Source: JAJPHW01 sp963799065
Lineage (GTDB): Bacteria > Acidobacteriota > Terriglobia > Terriglobales > Acidobacteriaceae
DNA: 64,000 bases
NCBI GenBank assembly: GCA_963799065.1
Contig: CAWCVJ010000001.1
Location: 2,418,001 to 2,482,000, forward strand
Direction of reading: 5' to 3'
Below, piece by piece: positions 25,322 to 35,191 of the stretch. The position numbers were made by a program, and so were the translations under genes. Numbering within the stretch: the stretch's first letter is position 1; every line of letters begins with the position of its first letter. Below the pieces are notes generated by a model. The model was given only the letters and a program-made list of their open reading frames with translations. It was not told the DNA's origin and made no database searches.

Positions 25322-26002
25322 ATGAAGCTGCTGATCGTCGAAGACGAAATTCGCATGGTGAAGCTACTCCAGCGTGGATTGGCGGAGGAGGGACACGAAG
25401 TCACGTGCGCGGTGGACGGCTTCGAAGCATTGCGCGAAGCCAACTCAGCGCAATACGACGTTATTATCCTCGATATCATGATGCCCCGGTTGGACGGATA
25501 CGAGGTGACGGAGAGCTTGCGGTTAAGCAAGAACATGACTCCAGTCTTGATGCTGACAGCGAAAGATTCCGTTCCCGACATCGTGCAGGGACTCGATTTG
25601 GGCGCGGACGATTACTTGACGAAGCCATTTTCCTTTCAGGAATTGTTGGCTCGCTTGCGCGCTGTGGAGCGTCGGGTCGCGGCAGCGGGCAGAAGAATTC
25701 TACGAGTCGCCGATTTGGCGCTTGACCTCGATCGGCGGGAGGTTTCTCGCGCTGAAGCCCGGGTTTGGCTGACACGACGCGAGTATGCGCTGCTGGAAGC
25801 CCTCATGCGCCATCGCGGCCAGGTGGTACCGCGGCAGACGTTGATCGAAGAGGTTTGGGGTTGCGAAATTGTGATTGAAGAGAATACTCTCGATGCTTTT
25901 ATGCGCCTGTTGCGGCACAAGGTCGATCCGCCAGGAAGAACGAAATTAATTCACACCGTGCGCGGCACGGGCTATGTGCTGCAAGCTGAGACGACGGGAT
26001 GA
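25322..26002 (+). CDS. OmpR/PhoB-family response regulator
   Basis: 226 residues. The receiver domain (1-115) has the acidic pair in LLIVEDEIRM, phospho-acceptor Asp51 in VIILDIMMPRLDGYE, the conserved Thr/Ala in MLTAKDS and Lys in DDYLTKPFSF. The C-terminal winged helix (about 130-222) has LTRREYALLEALMRHRGQVV and IHTVRGTGYVL. It overlaps the sensor kinase gene (ATGA), so the two form a two-component pair. The ATG at 25322 begins the receiver domain; there is no strong ribosome site. The regulated genes cannot be read from sequence; the broken FUSC gene upstream could be an old target. Confidence 0.9.
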   Translation: MKLLIVEDEIRMVKLLQRGLAEEGHEVTCAVDGFEALREANSAQYDVIILDIMMPRLDGYEVTESLRLSKNMTPVLMLTAKDSVPDIVQGLDLGADDYLTKPFSFQELLARLRAVERRVAAAGRRILRVADLALDLDRREVSRAEARVWLTRREYALLEALMRHRGQVVPRQTLIEEVWGCEIVIEENTLDAFMRLLRHKVDPPGRTKLIHTVRGTGYVLQAETTG

Positions 26003-27411
26003 AAAGGCTCTCCATCGGACTTCGTTTGACGCTCTGGTACGTGCTTATTTTCGCCGTCGCGCAGGCAATGTTCGGAGTTGGGATGTGGCTCATCCTGCGG
26101 CAAAACCTATATCAGATTGTCAACGAATCGCTGGCCAATCAAATCGACGATTTGAACAATTTTCTGGAGGCGCAGAAACCGGATGCGAGTGTTGCCAAAA
26201 TGCAGGAAGAGGTGTCCGAGGCCTATTTGCTCGAGCACTCTGGCGATTATTTGCAGATTCTCGATGCGAGCGGCGACTGGATTTTTCGAAGCGATTTTCT
26301 CCAGAAACATCGGCTCAGCTTTTCCCTCTCAGGGAACGGAGCAGGCCATTTCGACACGATCGTTGATGGGAAGCATTTCCGCTTCCACGCGCAAAGCGTG
26401 CGCTCACACGGGCGCACTTATGAGGTCGAGACGGGGGTGGTGACCGACGATGTTGTTCACACGCTGTCTCTGTTCCGTCGATTTCTACTGATGTTTGCCC
26501 CGGTCTTATTCCTCGCTGCGGCGGCTCTGGGCAATTGGTTGAGCCGCAGTGCCTTGTCGCCGGTGGACGCGCTCTCACAGGCGGCGGAAACCATCACGGC
26601 AGAGAATCTCAGTCGGAGGCTGGATCCCCTCGAGACGGGAGATGAACTGGCTCGTCTCACCGACACTTTAAACAGTATGTTGGCGCGGCTTCAAGGCGCG
26701 TTTCAGCGAGTGACACAATTCACTGCGGACGCGTCTCATGAGCTGCGCACACCGATCGCCCTGATCCGCACCGAATCGGAACTGACACTGCGTCGCCCCC
26801 GGAGTGAAACCGAGTATCGGGAGGCGCTGCGTCACATACTTCTGGAATCGGAGCGCACTACGTCTCTTCTCGAGCAGTTGCTGGCTCTCGCCCGCGCCGA
26901 CTCAGGGCGCGAACTTTTGAGGATTCAGAGACTCGATTTTCGCCGCACCGTTGTCGAATCTCTCGAGGGGTGGCACCAGGTAGCGGCGCTTCGCGGTCTG
27001 CGCTTCACTGCCGAGATCGAGGAAAAAGACTTTGAATTATCTGGCGACGAATCCGCGCTCCGTAGGGTCGTCAACATCCTTTTGGACAACTCCTTCAAGT
27101 ACACGCCGTCCGGTGGATTCGTGGGGTTAAGTTTGGAACAAAACCAAGGGCGTGCCGTTCTACGGGTGCGGGATAGCGGCATTGGCATACCCAAAGAAGA
27201 GCAAAACCGGATATTCGAACGCTTCTACCGCGTCGATAAGGCTCGCAGCCGCGAGTTAGGCGGTGCCGGCCTCGGTCTGTCGATCGCGCAATGGATTGTG
27301 CAACAGCATCGCGGAGCCATCACCCTGGAAAGCGAGGCAGACTTGGGTTGCGTATTCGCGATCGAATTACCGTTAACCGCCTCGACACCCTCGATGACCG
27401 TCACGGTATAA
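25999..27411 (+). CDS. Sensor histidine kinase
   Basis: 470 residues. Two membrane segments (about 10-33 and 162-182) flank a periplasmic sensor domain of about 125 residues. A HAMP domain (LSRSALSPVDALSQAAETIT) follows, then the HisKA box with His247 in ASHELRTPIALIR, the N box NILLDNSFKYTPSGG, DSGIGIPKEEQ and GAGLGLSIAQWIV of the ATPase domain. It would phosphorylate the regulator encoded just upstream. The architecture is like CusS/heavy-metal-type kinases, but no metal ligand pattern is obvious in the sensor. Confidence 0.9.
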   Translation: MKRLSIGLRLTLWYVLIFAVAQAMFGVGMWLILRQNLYQIVNESLANQIDDLNNFLEAQKPDASVAKMQEEVSEAYLLEHSGDYLQILDASGDWIFRSDFLQKHRLSFSLSGNGAGHFDTIVDGKHFRFHAQSVRSHGRTYEVETGVVTDDVVHTLSLFRRFLLMFAPVLFLAAAALGNWLSRSALSPVDALSQAAETITAENLSRRLDPLETGDELARLTDTLNSMLARLQGAFQRVTQFTADASHELRTPIALIRTESELTLRRPRSETEYREALRHILLESERTTSLLEQLLALARADSGRELLRIQRLDFRRTVVESLEGWHQVAALRGLRFTAEIEEKDFELSGDESALRRVVNILLDNSFKYTPSGGFVGLSLEQNQGRAVLRVRDSGIGIPKEEQNRIFERFYRVDKARSRELGGAGLGLSIAQWIVQQHRGAITLESEADLGCVFAIELPLTASTPSMTVTV

Positions 27412-27448
27412 ATCTGTTTTCTCGCCTTGCCAATCTTCACCGGGTGGC

Positions 27449-27478
27449 TTGACAAGGGAATCCTCGAAGTTCTAGAAA
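27449..27478 (+). promoter_or_regulatory. Candidate sigma-70 promoter of the formate dehydrogenase operon
   Basis: A perfect TTGACA is followed after 18 bp by TAGAAA (four of six). It ends 40 bp before the ATG of the alpha-subunit gene and lies just after the kinase gene stop. Confidence 0.45.
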
Positions 27479-27517
27479 GTAGAAGTCTGACGTTTTCCAC
27501 GCTCAAGGGAGCTCCCG

Positions 27518-30500
27518 ATGCCGACGTCCCGCAGAGATTTTTTCAAGGTAAGCGTGGTCGGCGGCGTTGCCGCCACCGTTTTCGGATTCGACCTCAAGCC
27601 TGCCTATGCTCAGCTCAAAGAATTAAAGATCGCACGGGCTGCCGAAACGCGTTCAACCTGTCCTTATTGTGCCGTGGGCTGCGGCGTTCTTATTTACACA
27701 ATTGGCGACCGAGCGAAGAATGTTACCCCACAGGTGGTTCACGTCGAAGGCGATCCCGATCATCCCACCAATCGCGGAACGTTGTGTCCCAAGGGCTCTT
27801 CGCTGGAGCAGGATATTCTCAACCCGCGTCGCATCACCAAGCCGCAGGTACGGCGCCCGGGCGCGACCGAGTGGCAGGATATTTCCTGGGACGATGCGCT
27901 CGGTGAAATTGCCGTCTGGATGAAGAAGACGCGCGACAATACCTTCGTCGAAAAAGACGAGAACGGTCGGACCGTGAACCGCTGCGAAGGAATTTCATTC
28001 ATCGGCGGATGCACTGATACAAACGAATTTAATTATCTGGTCGTCAAGGCCATGAGAGGGCTGGGCTTGGTTTATTTAGAAAACCAAGCCCGTGTTTGAC
28101 ACGGGCCCACGGTCTCAAGTTTGGGACCAGCTCTTGGACGCGGGGCCATGACCAATGGCTGGATCGACATCAAGAACACCGACATGATGTTGATCATGGG
28201 CGGCAATCCGGCCGAGTGCCATCCCTGCGGATTCAAGTGGGCGATGGAGGCCAAGCGCAACCGTAACGCCAAGCTCATTTCTGTCGATCCGCGCTTCACT
28301 CGTACCTCTGCCACCGCTGACCTCTTCTGCCAGATTCGCGCCGGATCGGATATCGCGTTCCTTGGTGGACTCATCCGCTACGCCATCGAGAACAATCGCA
28401 TTGCCCATGAATACCTCGTGAACTACACGAACGCGTCGTTCATCGTGAAAGACGGGTTCAAACTTCCTGAGGATGGTCTCTATTCGGGATTCAATGCCGC
28501 GACGAGTAAGTACGATCTATCCACATGGAATTACGAAGGAGCGGCGGGTTCGGGCAGCCAAGGGGGCGCAGCGGGGGCGACCGGTCACGCGCCGGAAGCT
28601 GTGCCGGGCGCGGTGGGAGGAGCGACACCGCCGCCCGCGTTGCCTCCGAATGTCGCGTACGATCTCACGCTTCAGCATCCGCGCTGCGTATTTCAATTGC
28701 TGAAGCAACAGTATTCGCGCTACACGCCGGAAATGGTCGAGCGAATCACCGGCATCCCGAAGGATCAATATCTGAAAGCCATCGACATGTTCACGTCCGT
28801 CCGCAAAGACGGTGACATGAAAAAAGTGGCCACGATCATCTACGCGGTGGGCTGGACGCAACATTCGTTCGGAACCCAAATTATCCGTACCGCAGCGATG
28901 ATTCAACTGCTACTGGGTAACGTCGGACGAGCGGGCGGCGGCGTAAATGCGCTCCGCGGCCATTCCAATATCCAGGGCGCGACGGACATGGCTGGACTTT
29001 ACGACTCCATGCCCGGATACTTAAAAGGCCCCGTGCCGGACGACGTTGATCTCCCCGCATATCTGAAGCGCACCACGCCCAAGGCCTCGAAGCCGGCCCC
29101 GTGGGATTCGATGAATTACTACGCCAACACACCAAAGTTTGCGGTGTCGTTGTTCAAGGCTTTGTATGGCGATGCTGCGACCAAAGAAAACGGATTTGGC
29201 TTCGACTACTTCCCGAAGCCGGGCAAAGACTGTTCCTGGACCCATATCTGGGACGACATGTACAACGGCAAGATCAAAGGCATGATGGCGTTCGGAATGA
29301 ATGGCGTCATGATCGGGCCAGATACCAACAAGAACATCAATGCGTTAAAGAAAGCTGACTGGCTGGTCGTAGGAGAAATTTATCAGGACGAGACCAGTGA
29401 GTTCTGGCGAGCGCCCGGAATCTCGACGGACGAGCAGAAGACGATTAACACTACGGTCTATCGTTTACCCTGCGCCGGGTTTGCGGAAAAAGACGGGAGC
29501 ATGACGAACTCCGCGCGCTGGGTGACATGGAAGTATGCCGCCGTTCCGCCTCCCGGTCAGGCGCGACTCGATCAGGACATCGTCGCCGAGATCTTCCTGC
29601 GTGTACGCGATCTCTACAAAAAAGAAGGCGGAAAATTCCCCGACCCGATTCTGAATTTAAGTTGGGCGTATGCCGATGCCGCTCATCCGCCGCTCAGTCA
29701 GGTCGCGATGGAACTGAACGGCAAGGCGCTCGCAGATTTGAAAGACGACGCGACCGGACAAGTCATCAAAGCTGGACAGCAGCTTCCCGGGTTTGCCTGG
29801 CTGAAGGACGACGGTACCACCATGTGTGGCAACTGGATTTACTCCGGCATGTGGACGGAAGCCGGCTCACAAATCCAGCGGCGCGGCACCGAAGATCCCT
29901 CCGGCATGGGGGTCTTTCCCAACTGGGCCTGGTCATGGCCCGCCAATCGCCGCGTTCTGTACAACCGCGCCTCCTGCGATACCACCGGCAAGCCCTGGGA
30001 TTCGGAGCGCAAGCAAGTCTGGTGGAACGAAGCGGCGGGAAAGTGGGTGGGCAATGACGTCCCCGACTTCAAGCCCGACTCTCATCCCAAAGATCACATG
30101 GGGCCGTTCATCATGAATCCCGAGGGCATCGGGCGCCTCTTCGCGCCCATTGGGGTGATCGCCGACGGGCCGTTCCCAGAGCACTACGAGCCGATTGAGA
30201 GTCCGACCAAGAACTTGTTTCACCCCGACCAGTCGAACAATCCGCTGGTGAAAAAATTCAATACGCCATTCGACAAGTTCGGATCGCCGGAGGAATACAG
30301 CATCGTTTGCACGACGTATCGACTGACCGAGCAGTACCACTACTGGACGAAAAATAATCCCATGAACGTGCAGTTGATTCCAGAACCATTCGTGGAAATT
30401 CCGGTTGAGCTCGCCGACGAAAAAGGAATTCGCGGCACCGACAAGATCAAAGTCATCAGTGCGCGCGGAACTTACATTGCGAAAGCCTTCGTCACGCGGC

Positions 30501-30697
30501 GATTGAAACCGATGCTGATCGATGGCAAGAAGGTTTACCAGATAGGGTTGCCGATTCACCAGGGCTTCCGCGGCATCGACGAGGATGCGGAAAGAAACGC
30601 GCGAACGCCGGCGAATTTACTTACGCCTGCGGTCACCGATCCCAATGCGCACACCCCGGAGTCCAAGGGTTTCCTTGTGAAAGTGGAGAAAGCTTAA
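27518..30697 (+). CDS. fdnG: Formate dehydrogenase-N/O alpha subunit, selenoprotein (UGA read as Sec)
   Basis: 1059 residues when the in-frame TGA at 28097-28099 is read as selenocysteine (residue 194, in ARV-U-HGPTVSS). The frame is continuous before and after. Features: Tat signal (SRRDFFK), a 4Fe-4S site CPYCAVGCGVLIY with the later Cys in GTLCPKGSS, molybdopterin regions (WDDALGEIAVWM, GGNPAECHP, VDPRFTRT, HSNIQGATDM) and a C-terminal molydopterin dinucleotide-binding domain ending about residue 1059. E. coli FdnG has Sec at a very similar position. The periplasmic enzyme oxidises formate to CO2 and passes electrons to the beta subunit. The beta and gamma genes follow. Confidence 0.93.
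28097..28128 (+). promoter_or_regulatory. Bacterial SECIS element for Sec insertion
   Basis: Starting at the UGA, CACGGGCCCAC (11 nt) leads into a stem GGTCTC/GGGACC with one G-U, around the 6-nt loop AAGTTT. Position and sequence resemble the E. coli fdnG/fdhF SECIS, which SelB binds. An alternative hairpin GCCCGTGT/ACACGGGC (28088-28106) encloses the UGA itself. Confidence 0.8.
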
Positions 30698-30706
30698 AGG
30701 TTAACC

Positions 30707-31624
30707 ATGAGCCAGGCGTCGACAGAAATAATCCGGATTTCAGGCCATGCGGGCAGCGTTCCAGGCGCCGAGCTAAATCGCGAATATCAGGTTTGCAAGC
30801 TTGTCGACACAACAACATGTATTGGTTGCAAAGCTTGCGAAGTCGCCTGTCTGGAATGGAATGGTTACACTTTCACCGAAACCACTTTCGACAACACTTA
30901 CCAGACCATGCCCGAGACGGCATGGAATTACTGGAACCTGATCAAGTTCAACGAGCACCAGCGCCCTGATGGCAGCGGCATGATGCTGCTGATGCGCAAA
31001 GACCAGTGCATGCACTGCGAGGATCCCGGCTGTCTGGCAGCATGTCCCGCGGATTCAGCCATCGTGCAATTTGCGAACGGGATCGTCGATTTTCAGGAAG
31101 AGCACTGCATCGGTTGCGGCTACTGCATCACCGGTTGTCCTTTCAATATTCCGAAATTCAGCCCAGCCTCCCACAAGGTTTTCAAGTGCACGTTGTGCAA
31201 CGATCGCGTGTCGGTCGGTCTGGAACCGGCATGTATCAAAGCCTGTCCCACGGGTTGCCTGCACTTCGGTACGAAATCCGAAATGAAAGAGCTGGCGGAA
31301 ACGCGCGCCAAGCAGCTTCGTGAGGTCTCGGGTTTCGCCGACGCCGGAGTGTACGATCCGCCCGGAGTCAGCGGCACTCACGTCATTTATGTTCTGCACG
31401 ACGCGAAGAATCCCGAGTTGTATGGCGGCCTGCCCAAAGATCCGCACATTCCTTACTCTGTCCGTTTGTGGAAAGGGCCGCTGAAATGGCTGGGGAATTT
31501 AGCCATGGTCGGCGGCATCGTGGGGATGGCGCTGCATTACATGCGATTCGGACCCAAGAAAGAAGAGCCGATTCCGCCGGGTGACACTTCTCCGCCGGAG
31601 AATAATCACGAGAGGCGCGTATGA
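30707..31624 (+). CDS. fdnH: Formate dehydrogenase beta subunit (4Fe-4S electron transfer)
   Basis: 305 residues with four ferredoxin clusters: CIGCKACEVAC, CMHCEDPGCLAACP, CIGCGYCITGCPF and CTLCNDRV with CIKACP. A single membrane helix near residues 260-280 (LGNLAMVGGIVGMALHYM) anchors it, as in FdnH. It carries electrons from the selenocysteine/molybdenum centre to the cytochrome subunit. It starts 9 bp after the alpha gene and overlaps the gamma gene by 4 nt. Confidence 0.93.
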   Translation: MSQASTEIIRISGHAGSVPGAELNREYQVCKLVDTTTCIGCKACEVACLEWNGYTFTETTFDNTYQTMPETAWNYWNLIKFNEHQRPDGSGMMLLMRKDQCMHCEDPGCLAACPADSAIVQFANGIVDFQEEHCIGCGYCITGCPFNIPKFSPASHKVFKCTLCNDRVSVGLEPACIKACPTGCLHFGTKSEMKELAETRAKQLREVSGFADAGVYDPPGVSGTHVIYVLHDAKNPELYGGLPKDPHIPYSVRLWKGPLKWLGNLAMVGGIVGMALHYMRFGPKKEEPIPPGDTSPPENNHERRV

Positions 31625-32298
31625 CAACCCACGCCGTTCCGCACTCTTCGATCGAAGCTCAAAACGAAGGGCTGATCCTGCGCTACACCATGGTGGAGCG
31701 GGTGAATCATTGGATCGGCGCGCTCTCCTACATCTATCTCTTAATTACAGGGCTGGCGTTCTGGTCGCCGTATCTCTTCTGGCTGGCGGCTATTGTCGGC
31801 GGAGGCCCGATTGCGCGTGCCTGGCATCCGTGGTTTGGGCTGCTTTTCGCGACGTCGCTTTCTTTGACCTTCGCCCAGTGGCGTCGCGATATGCAAATCA
31901 CCGAAGCGGATAAGGCGTGGGGAAGAGCGATTCCCGACTACATTCAGAACGAAGACGAAAAACTTCCTCCGGTGGGCCGCTTCAATTACGGGCAAAAGCT
32001 GTTCTTCTGGGGGATTTTCTACGGCGTCATTTTGCTGCTGCTAACCGGCGTCGTCCTGTGGTACACCGAAGCGCTTCCGTGGAGTTGGCGTTATCTGCGC
32101 TATGCCGCAGTGTTTCTGCACGCGAGCGTGGCACTCATCACTATCGGTCTATTTCTGATTCACGTGTACATGAGCGCGATCCTGGAAGAGGGCAGCTTCG
32201 GCTCCATGGTGACCGGCTACGTGACACGCGCCTGGGCATGGACATTTCATCGTACCTGGTATTACGAAATCATCGGCAGACTCCGACCCAGGCAATGA
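31621..32298 (+). CDS. fdnI: Formate dehydrogenase gamma subunit (cytochrome b556)
   Basis: 225 residues with four membrane segments (about 33-52, 68-88, 122-142 and 158-178) and the haem-ligand histidines expected of the FdnI family (VERVNHWIGALSY, WHPWFG, FLHASVAL, FLIHVYMSAI). It reduces quinone with electrons from the beta subunit. ATGA overlaps join it to both neighbours. Confidence 0.92.
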   Translation: MTTHAVPHSSIEAQNEGLILRYTMVERVNHWIGALSYIYLLITGLAFWSPYLFWLAAIVGGGPIARAWHPWFGLLFATSLSLTFAQWRRDMQITEADKAWGRAIPDYIQNEDEKLPPVGRFNYGQKLFFWGIFYGVILLLLTGVVLWYTEALPWSWRYLRYAAVFLHASVALITIGLFLIHVYMSAILEEGSFGSMVTGYVTRAWAWTFHRTWYYEIIGRLRPRQ

Positions 32299-33128
32299 TC
32301 CCTGCGCAGTGGGATCGCCGAATTCGGCGTGCGAACGAGTTAACTTCCACCTATCCCTTCGCCGAGGAAGGATTGCGCTTCTATGCGAGACTCGCAACTT
32401 TCCAAAAGAGCCTGTATGCAGAAATCGATAGGACGTTAATCGATTCGCCCAAAATCTCTTCGGCCCGCCCTCTACGCGATGAACTGGATTTCTTTCTTCT
32501 GCTGCCAAAGTTCCCCGGCTTCCTATCTCTGATTCAGCAGATTGCACCGGGGCCCCTCGCTCAATCCGCCGCCGAGTTCGCCAAGAAAGGCCCGGCGGGC
32601 TGGCAACATGCGATAGAGGATTTCTGGCACGGAGACCCGGAATGGATATCCGCACTGGCCGGTTCCGAAGAATCAAACTCCGTTGAGCGATCCATCGCCT
32701 GGATGTATCTTCAGCCCTATGCCGAATATCTAGCCCACCACCGCGAGCCAACCATGGTGGATGGAACTCCGTTGACGTGCCCTCTGTGCGGATGTCGTCC
32801 GATCACAGGCGTATTGCGCAGCGAAGGTGACGGCGCGAAGAAGTCATTGATTTGCATGCTGTGCGCGCACGAGTGGAATTTTCGAAGAATATATTGTCCG
32901 GCGTGCGGAGAAGAACGAGAGCCGCAGATGGCATTTTATTCAGCCCCCGAAATTAAACATGTACGAGTCGACGTCTGTGACACTTGCCACACCTACCTGA
33001 AAAGTGTTGATTTGACGAAGACCGGACTGGCCGTTCCGGTTGTGGACGAGTTGGCAACTCTCCCTCTGGATTTGTGGGCTCGGGAGCACGGGTACGGCAA
33101 GCTACAGATCAATCTGCTGGGTTCGTAA
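32295..33128 (+). CDS. fdhE: Formate dehydrogenase accessory protein FdhE
   Basis: 277 residues. The N-terminal helical region (RFYARLATFQKSLYAEID) is followed by four Cys pairs typical of FdhE: CPLCGCRP, CMLCAHEW, CPACGEER and CDTCHTYLKSVD. FdhE binds Fe through these rubredoxin-like motifs and is needed for assembly of respiratory formate dehydrogenases. The ATG at 32295 overlaps the gamma stop (ATGA); an upstream extension of the frame runs antisense-like through the gamma gene and is not used. The C-terminus VDLTKTG...VVDELATLPLDLWA is characteristic. FdhD and the Sec machinery are not in the window. Confidence 0.92.
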   Translation: MIPAQWDRRIRRANELTSTYPFAEEGLRFYARLATFQKSLYAEIDRTLIDSPKISSARPLRDELDFFLLLPKFPGFLSLIQQIAPGPLAQSAAEFAKKGPAGWQHAIEDFWHGDPEWISALAGSEESNSVERSIAWMYLQPYAEYLAHHREPTMVDGTPLTCPLCGCRPITGVLRSEGDGAKKSLICMLCAHEWNFRRIYCPACGEEREPQMAFYSAPEIKHVRVDVCDTCHTYLKSVDLTKTGLAVPVVDELATLPLDLWAREHGYGKLQINLLGS

Positions 33129-33139
33129 GCCTTAGTCCT

Positions 33140-34948
33140 TTATTTTTCCCCGTTGATGAGGATGTCGGTGGACTCGGTGTTGTCTGAAGTGCTGGATCCC
33201 CACATCGCAGAGCTTCCCCACATCGCGCTAAAGCCCTGTGTGGTGTTACTGCCCCACATGGCGCTAGAGCCCCACATCGCAGAACTTCCCCACGCCGCCG
33301 ACCGGCTACCCACGAAGAGGTTGGCACCCCACACTGCGGCCGGATTCCACACACTCGAACTACTCCAGATCGCCGATGGATCGTTGACCAGGTAGACGCT
33401 GTTTGTGGTGGCATCGTACGCAGCGGTCGGGGACTTTGCCACGCCCGAACTCAGGTCGGTGCTCGTTAAGGCCGCCTCGATGTCAAGGTAGCCCGCACCG
33501 ATGGTGAAAATGTCGTATTGGTCCGTGTACGTAATTCCTGTGGTGGCATCGGTGTAGCTGCTGGTCGCCGGGAACGTCTTCCATGCCGTCTTCATCAGGC
33601 GAGCTTTGACCTGATCTGGCGTGAACGTCGGTTGCGCCTGCAGCAGCAACGCCACTGCACCGCTGACCACAGGAGCGGCCATGCTCGTCCCGCTCATCAT
33701 GTAATACCAAGGTGAGACGTTTGAATTACTGCCGTTGTGGTAGTAGCTTACCGGAATGACGTTGCCTGGAAATTGTCCCCCCAGAGTCGCTCCCCATCCA
33801 TAAAGAGAAACCTGGCGATTGCCGGGCGCGACCAGGTCGGGCTTAACGATGTGGTCGATCGATGTGGGTCCCTTCGAACTGTAAGTGGCGATCAGGTCGT
33901 CGGCGCGGGTGGGCGTGTCCATGGATTTCATCGCGCCCACCGTGATCACGTAAGGATCATTGGCCGGGGCAGCGATGGTAGCGTATCCATTCGTGCCCAT
34001 CGAATTATCGCGACCGTCGTTGCCTGCTGCGACGACAACTACAATTCCCGCTTTGTACGCCGCTTCCACCGCCTGGCAGAGCGGGTCAACTTTATAACTT
34101 TCGAATACCGGCCGTCCCACGGAAAGGTTAATCACACGAATATTGTAGGTTTTCTTGAGTTGGATCGCCGTTTGAATCGCGGCAATCACGTTGCTGTCGG
34201 TTCCTTCGCCATTCTTGTCGAGAACCCGCAAATTCACCAGGTTGACGTTAGGGGCGATGCCTTTGAATGTTTTTGTGTACTCGGGACCAGTCGAGTTGGC
34301 TCCGTTGCCTGCGATAATGCCAGCAACATTAGTGCCGTGTCCGTAAGCGTCGAGAGCGCCGAGTCCATCGTTGATCCAGCTTTGGCTGTAGACGACTCGC
34401 GAAGTGAGCGAGTTCCACTGATTCAGATCGGCGCCACCCAGTCCGTCGGCTAGGGCGGTGGTAAGCGCGTTGACCGTGGCGGTCATCTTGGTTGAAGTCT
34501 TTGCTGAGGACTTCGTCGCGCTCGGGCTGGCGACGGCGGGACTAGCCTGAATTCCGCTATCGATGATGGCGACAGCCATGTTGCTGCCGTCCAGACCTAC
34601 AGACCAGGCATAGGGAGCGTTGACGGCAGGAGCCCCATTATTCATTTTTCCAAACAAGGCACGGTTGGGAGAGACATAGGAGACGTCTGCGTCCTTGGCG
34701 AGATCGGCGATTTGGGAAGGGGTCATGGACGCATGGAGTGCGTTCACAAGTGAGAGATCTGTCTTAACCGAGCCTCCGCGCTTCGTGATCTTGTCGTAGT
34801 GAGCCTGCGTCGGTGGAACCGCAAACTGCACGATCACTTCGACCGGGGTGCTGCCCTTCTTTGGCAGATCCATCGCAACTTTTTCCTGATGGGCGAACAG
34901 CGGCAGCGCTGGGGCCAGAAATAGCATAAAAAGCATGGCTTTTCTCAT
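33140..34948 (-). CDS. Secreted subtilase (S8) with Trp-Gly repeat tail, no. 1
   Basis: 602 residues: signal peptide (MRKAMLFMLFLAPALPLFA), an I9-type inhibitor propeptide (about 35-100, VEVIVQFAVPPTQAHYDKI), and a subtilisin domain with Asp130 (VAIIDSGIQ), His204 (YGHGTNVAG), oxyanion Asn310 (VAAGNDGR) and Ser422 (SGTSMAAPVVSG). An insert of about 40 residues, rich in Ser/Thr/Ala, sits between Asp and His. The last 75 residues have repeats of the SSAMWGSSAMWGSN type. The protease would digest proteins outside the cell. A good sigma-54 element lies 76 bp upstream, and the sigma-54 activator gene is the next gene upstream on the same strand. ATG 34948 chosen: GGAAGGG site and signal peptide start. 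Confidence 0.9.
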   Translation of the reverse strand: MRKAMLFMLFLAPALPLFAHQEKVAMDLPKKGSTPVEVIVQFAVPPTQAHYDKITKRGGSVKTDLSLVNALHASMTPSQIADLAKDADVSYVSPNRALFGKMNNGAPAVNAPYAWSVGLDGSNMAVAIIDSGIQASPAVASPSATKSSAKTSTKMTATVNALTTALADGLGGADLNQWNSLTSRVVYSQSWINDGLGALDAYGHGTNVAGIIAGNGANSTGPEYTKTFKGIAPNVNLVNLRVLDKNGEGTDSNVIAAIQTAIQLKKTYNIRVINLSVGRPVFESYKVDPLCQAVEAAYKAGIVVVVAAGNDGRDNSMGTNGYATIAAPANDPYVITVGAMKSMDTPTRADDLIATYSSKGPTSIDHIVKPDLVAPGNRQVSLYGWGATLGGQFPGNVIPVSYYHNGSNSNVSPWYYMMSGTSMAAPVVSGAVALLLQAQPTFTPDQVKARLMKTAWKTFPATSSYTDATTGITYTDQYDIFTIGAGYLDIEAALTSTDLSSGVAKSPTAAYDATTNSVYLVNDPSAIWSSSSVWNPAAVWGANLFVGSRSAAWGSSAMWGSSAMWGSNTTQGFSAMWGSSAMWGSSTSDNTESTDILINGEK

Positions 34949-35023
34949 AATCGAAACCCTTCCAACTGTTAGAGTAGCTAGCCGACGACGCTTCCTTGGC
35001 GTGTTCATAGCAACTAGAGTAGA

Positions 35024-35039
35024 AGCACGATCCGTGCCG
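35024..35039 (-). promoter_or_regulatory. Sigma-54 promoter of subtilase 1
   Basis: The minus strand reads CGGCACGGATCGTGCT. Against TGGCACG-N4-TTGCW only two positions differ, and GG-N10-GC spacing is exact. It lies 76 bp before the subtilase ATG, leaving a leader of about 65 nt. Confidence 0.65.
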
Positions 35040-35100
35040 CTGGAGACATTTCGCAAGTAACTGATAACAGGGGATAGGGGAGAACTTGTACGCAAGGTGC

Positions 35101-35145
35101 GGGACAAAATGGCCCAATCTGGGGCGGTGAGTCAAGCGTTGTCCC
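35101..35145. promoter_or_regulatory. Inverted repeat cluster upstream of subtilase 1
   Basis: GGGACAAAATGGCCC (35101-35115) is a degenerate form of the GGACA-N3-TGTCC palindrome found before subtilase 2. With TTGTCCC at 35139-35145 it also forms a wider GGGACAA/TTGTCCC pair. It lies 62 bp upstream of the sigma-54 element, a normal place for an activator site; the role is inferred. Confidence 0.35.
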
Positions 35146-35191
35146 CACCTTAGTAATCGTTGGATCGATTACTCGAGAAGCCGGGGCTCCG

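Noticed and set aside
28097..28099. TGA as the end of a short formate dehydrogenase fragment
   Set aside because: The frame continues with the correct family sequence, the codon is at the known selenocysteine site, and a SECIS-like hairpin follows.
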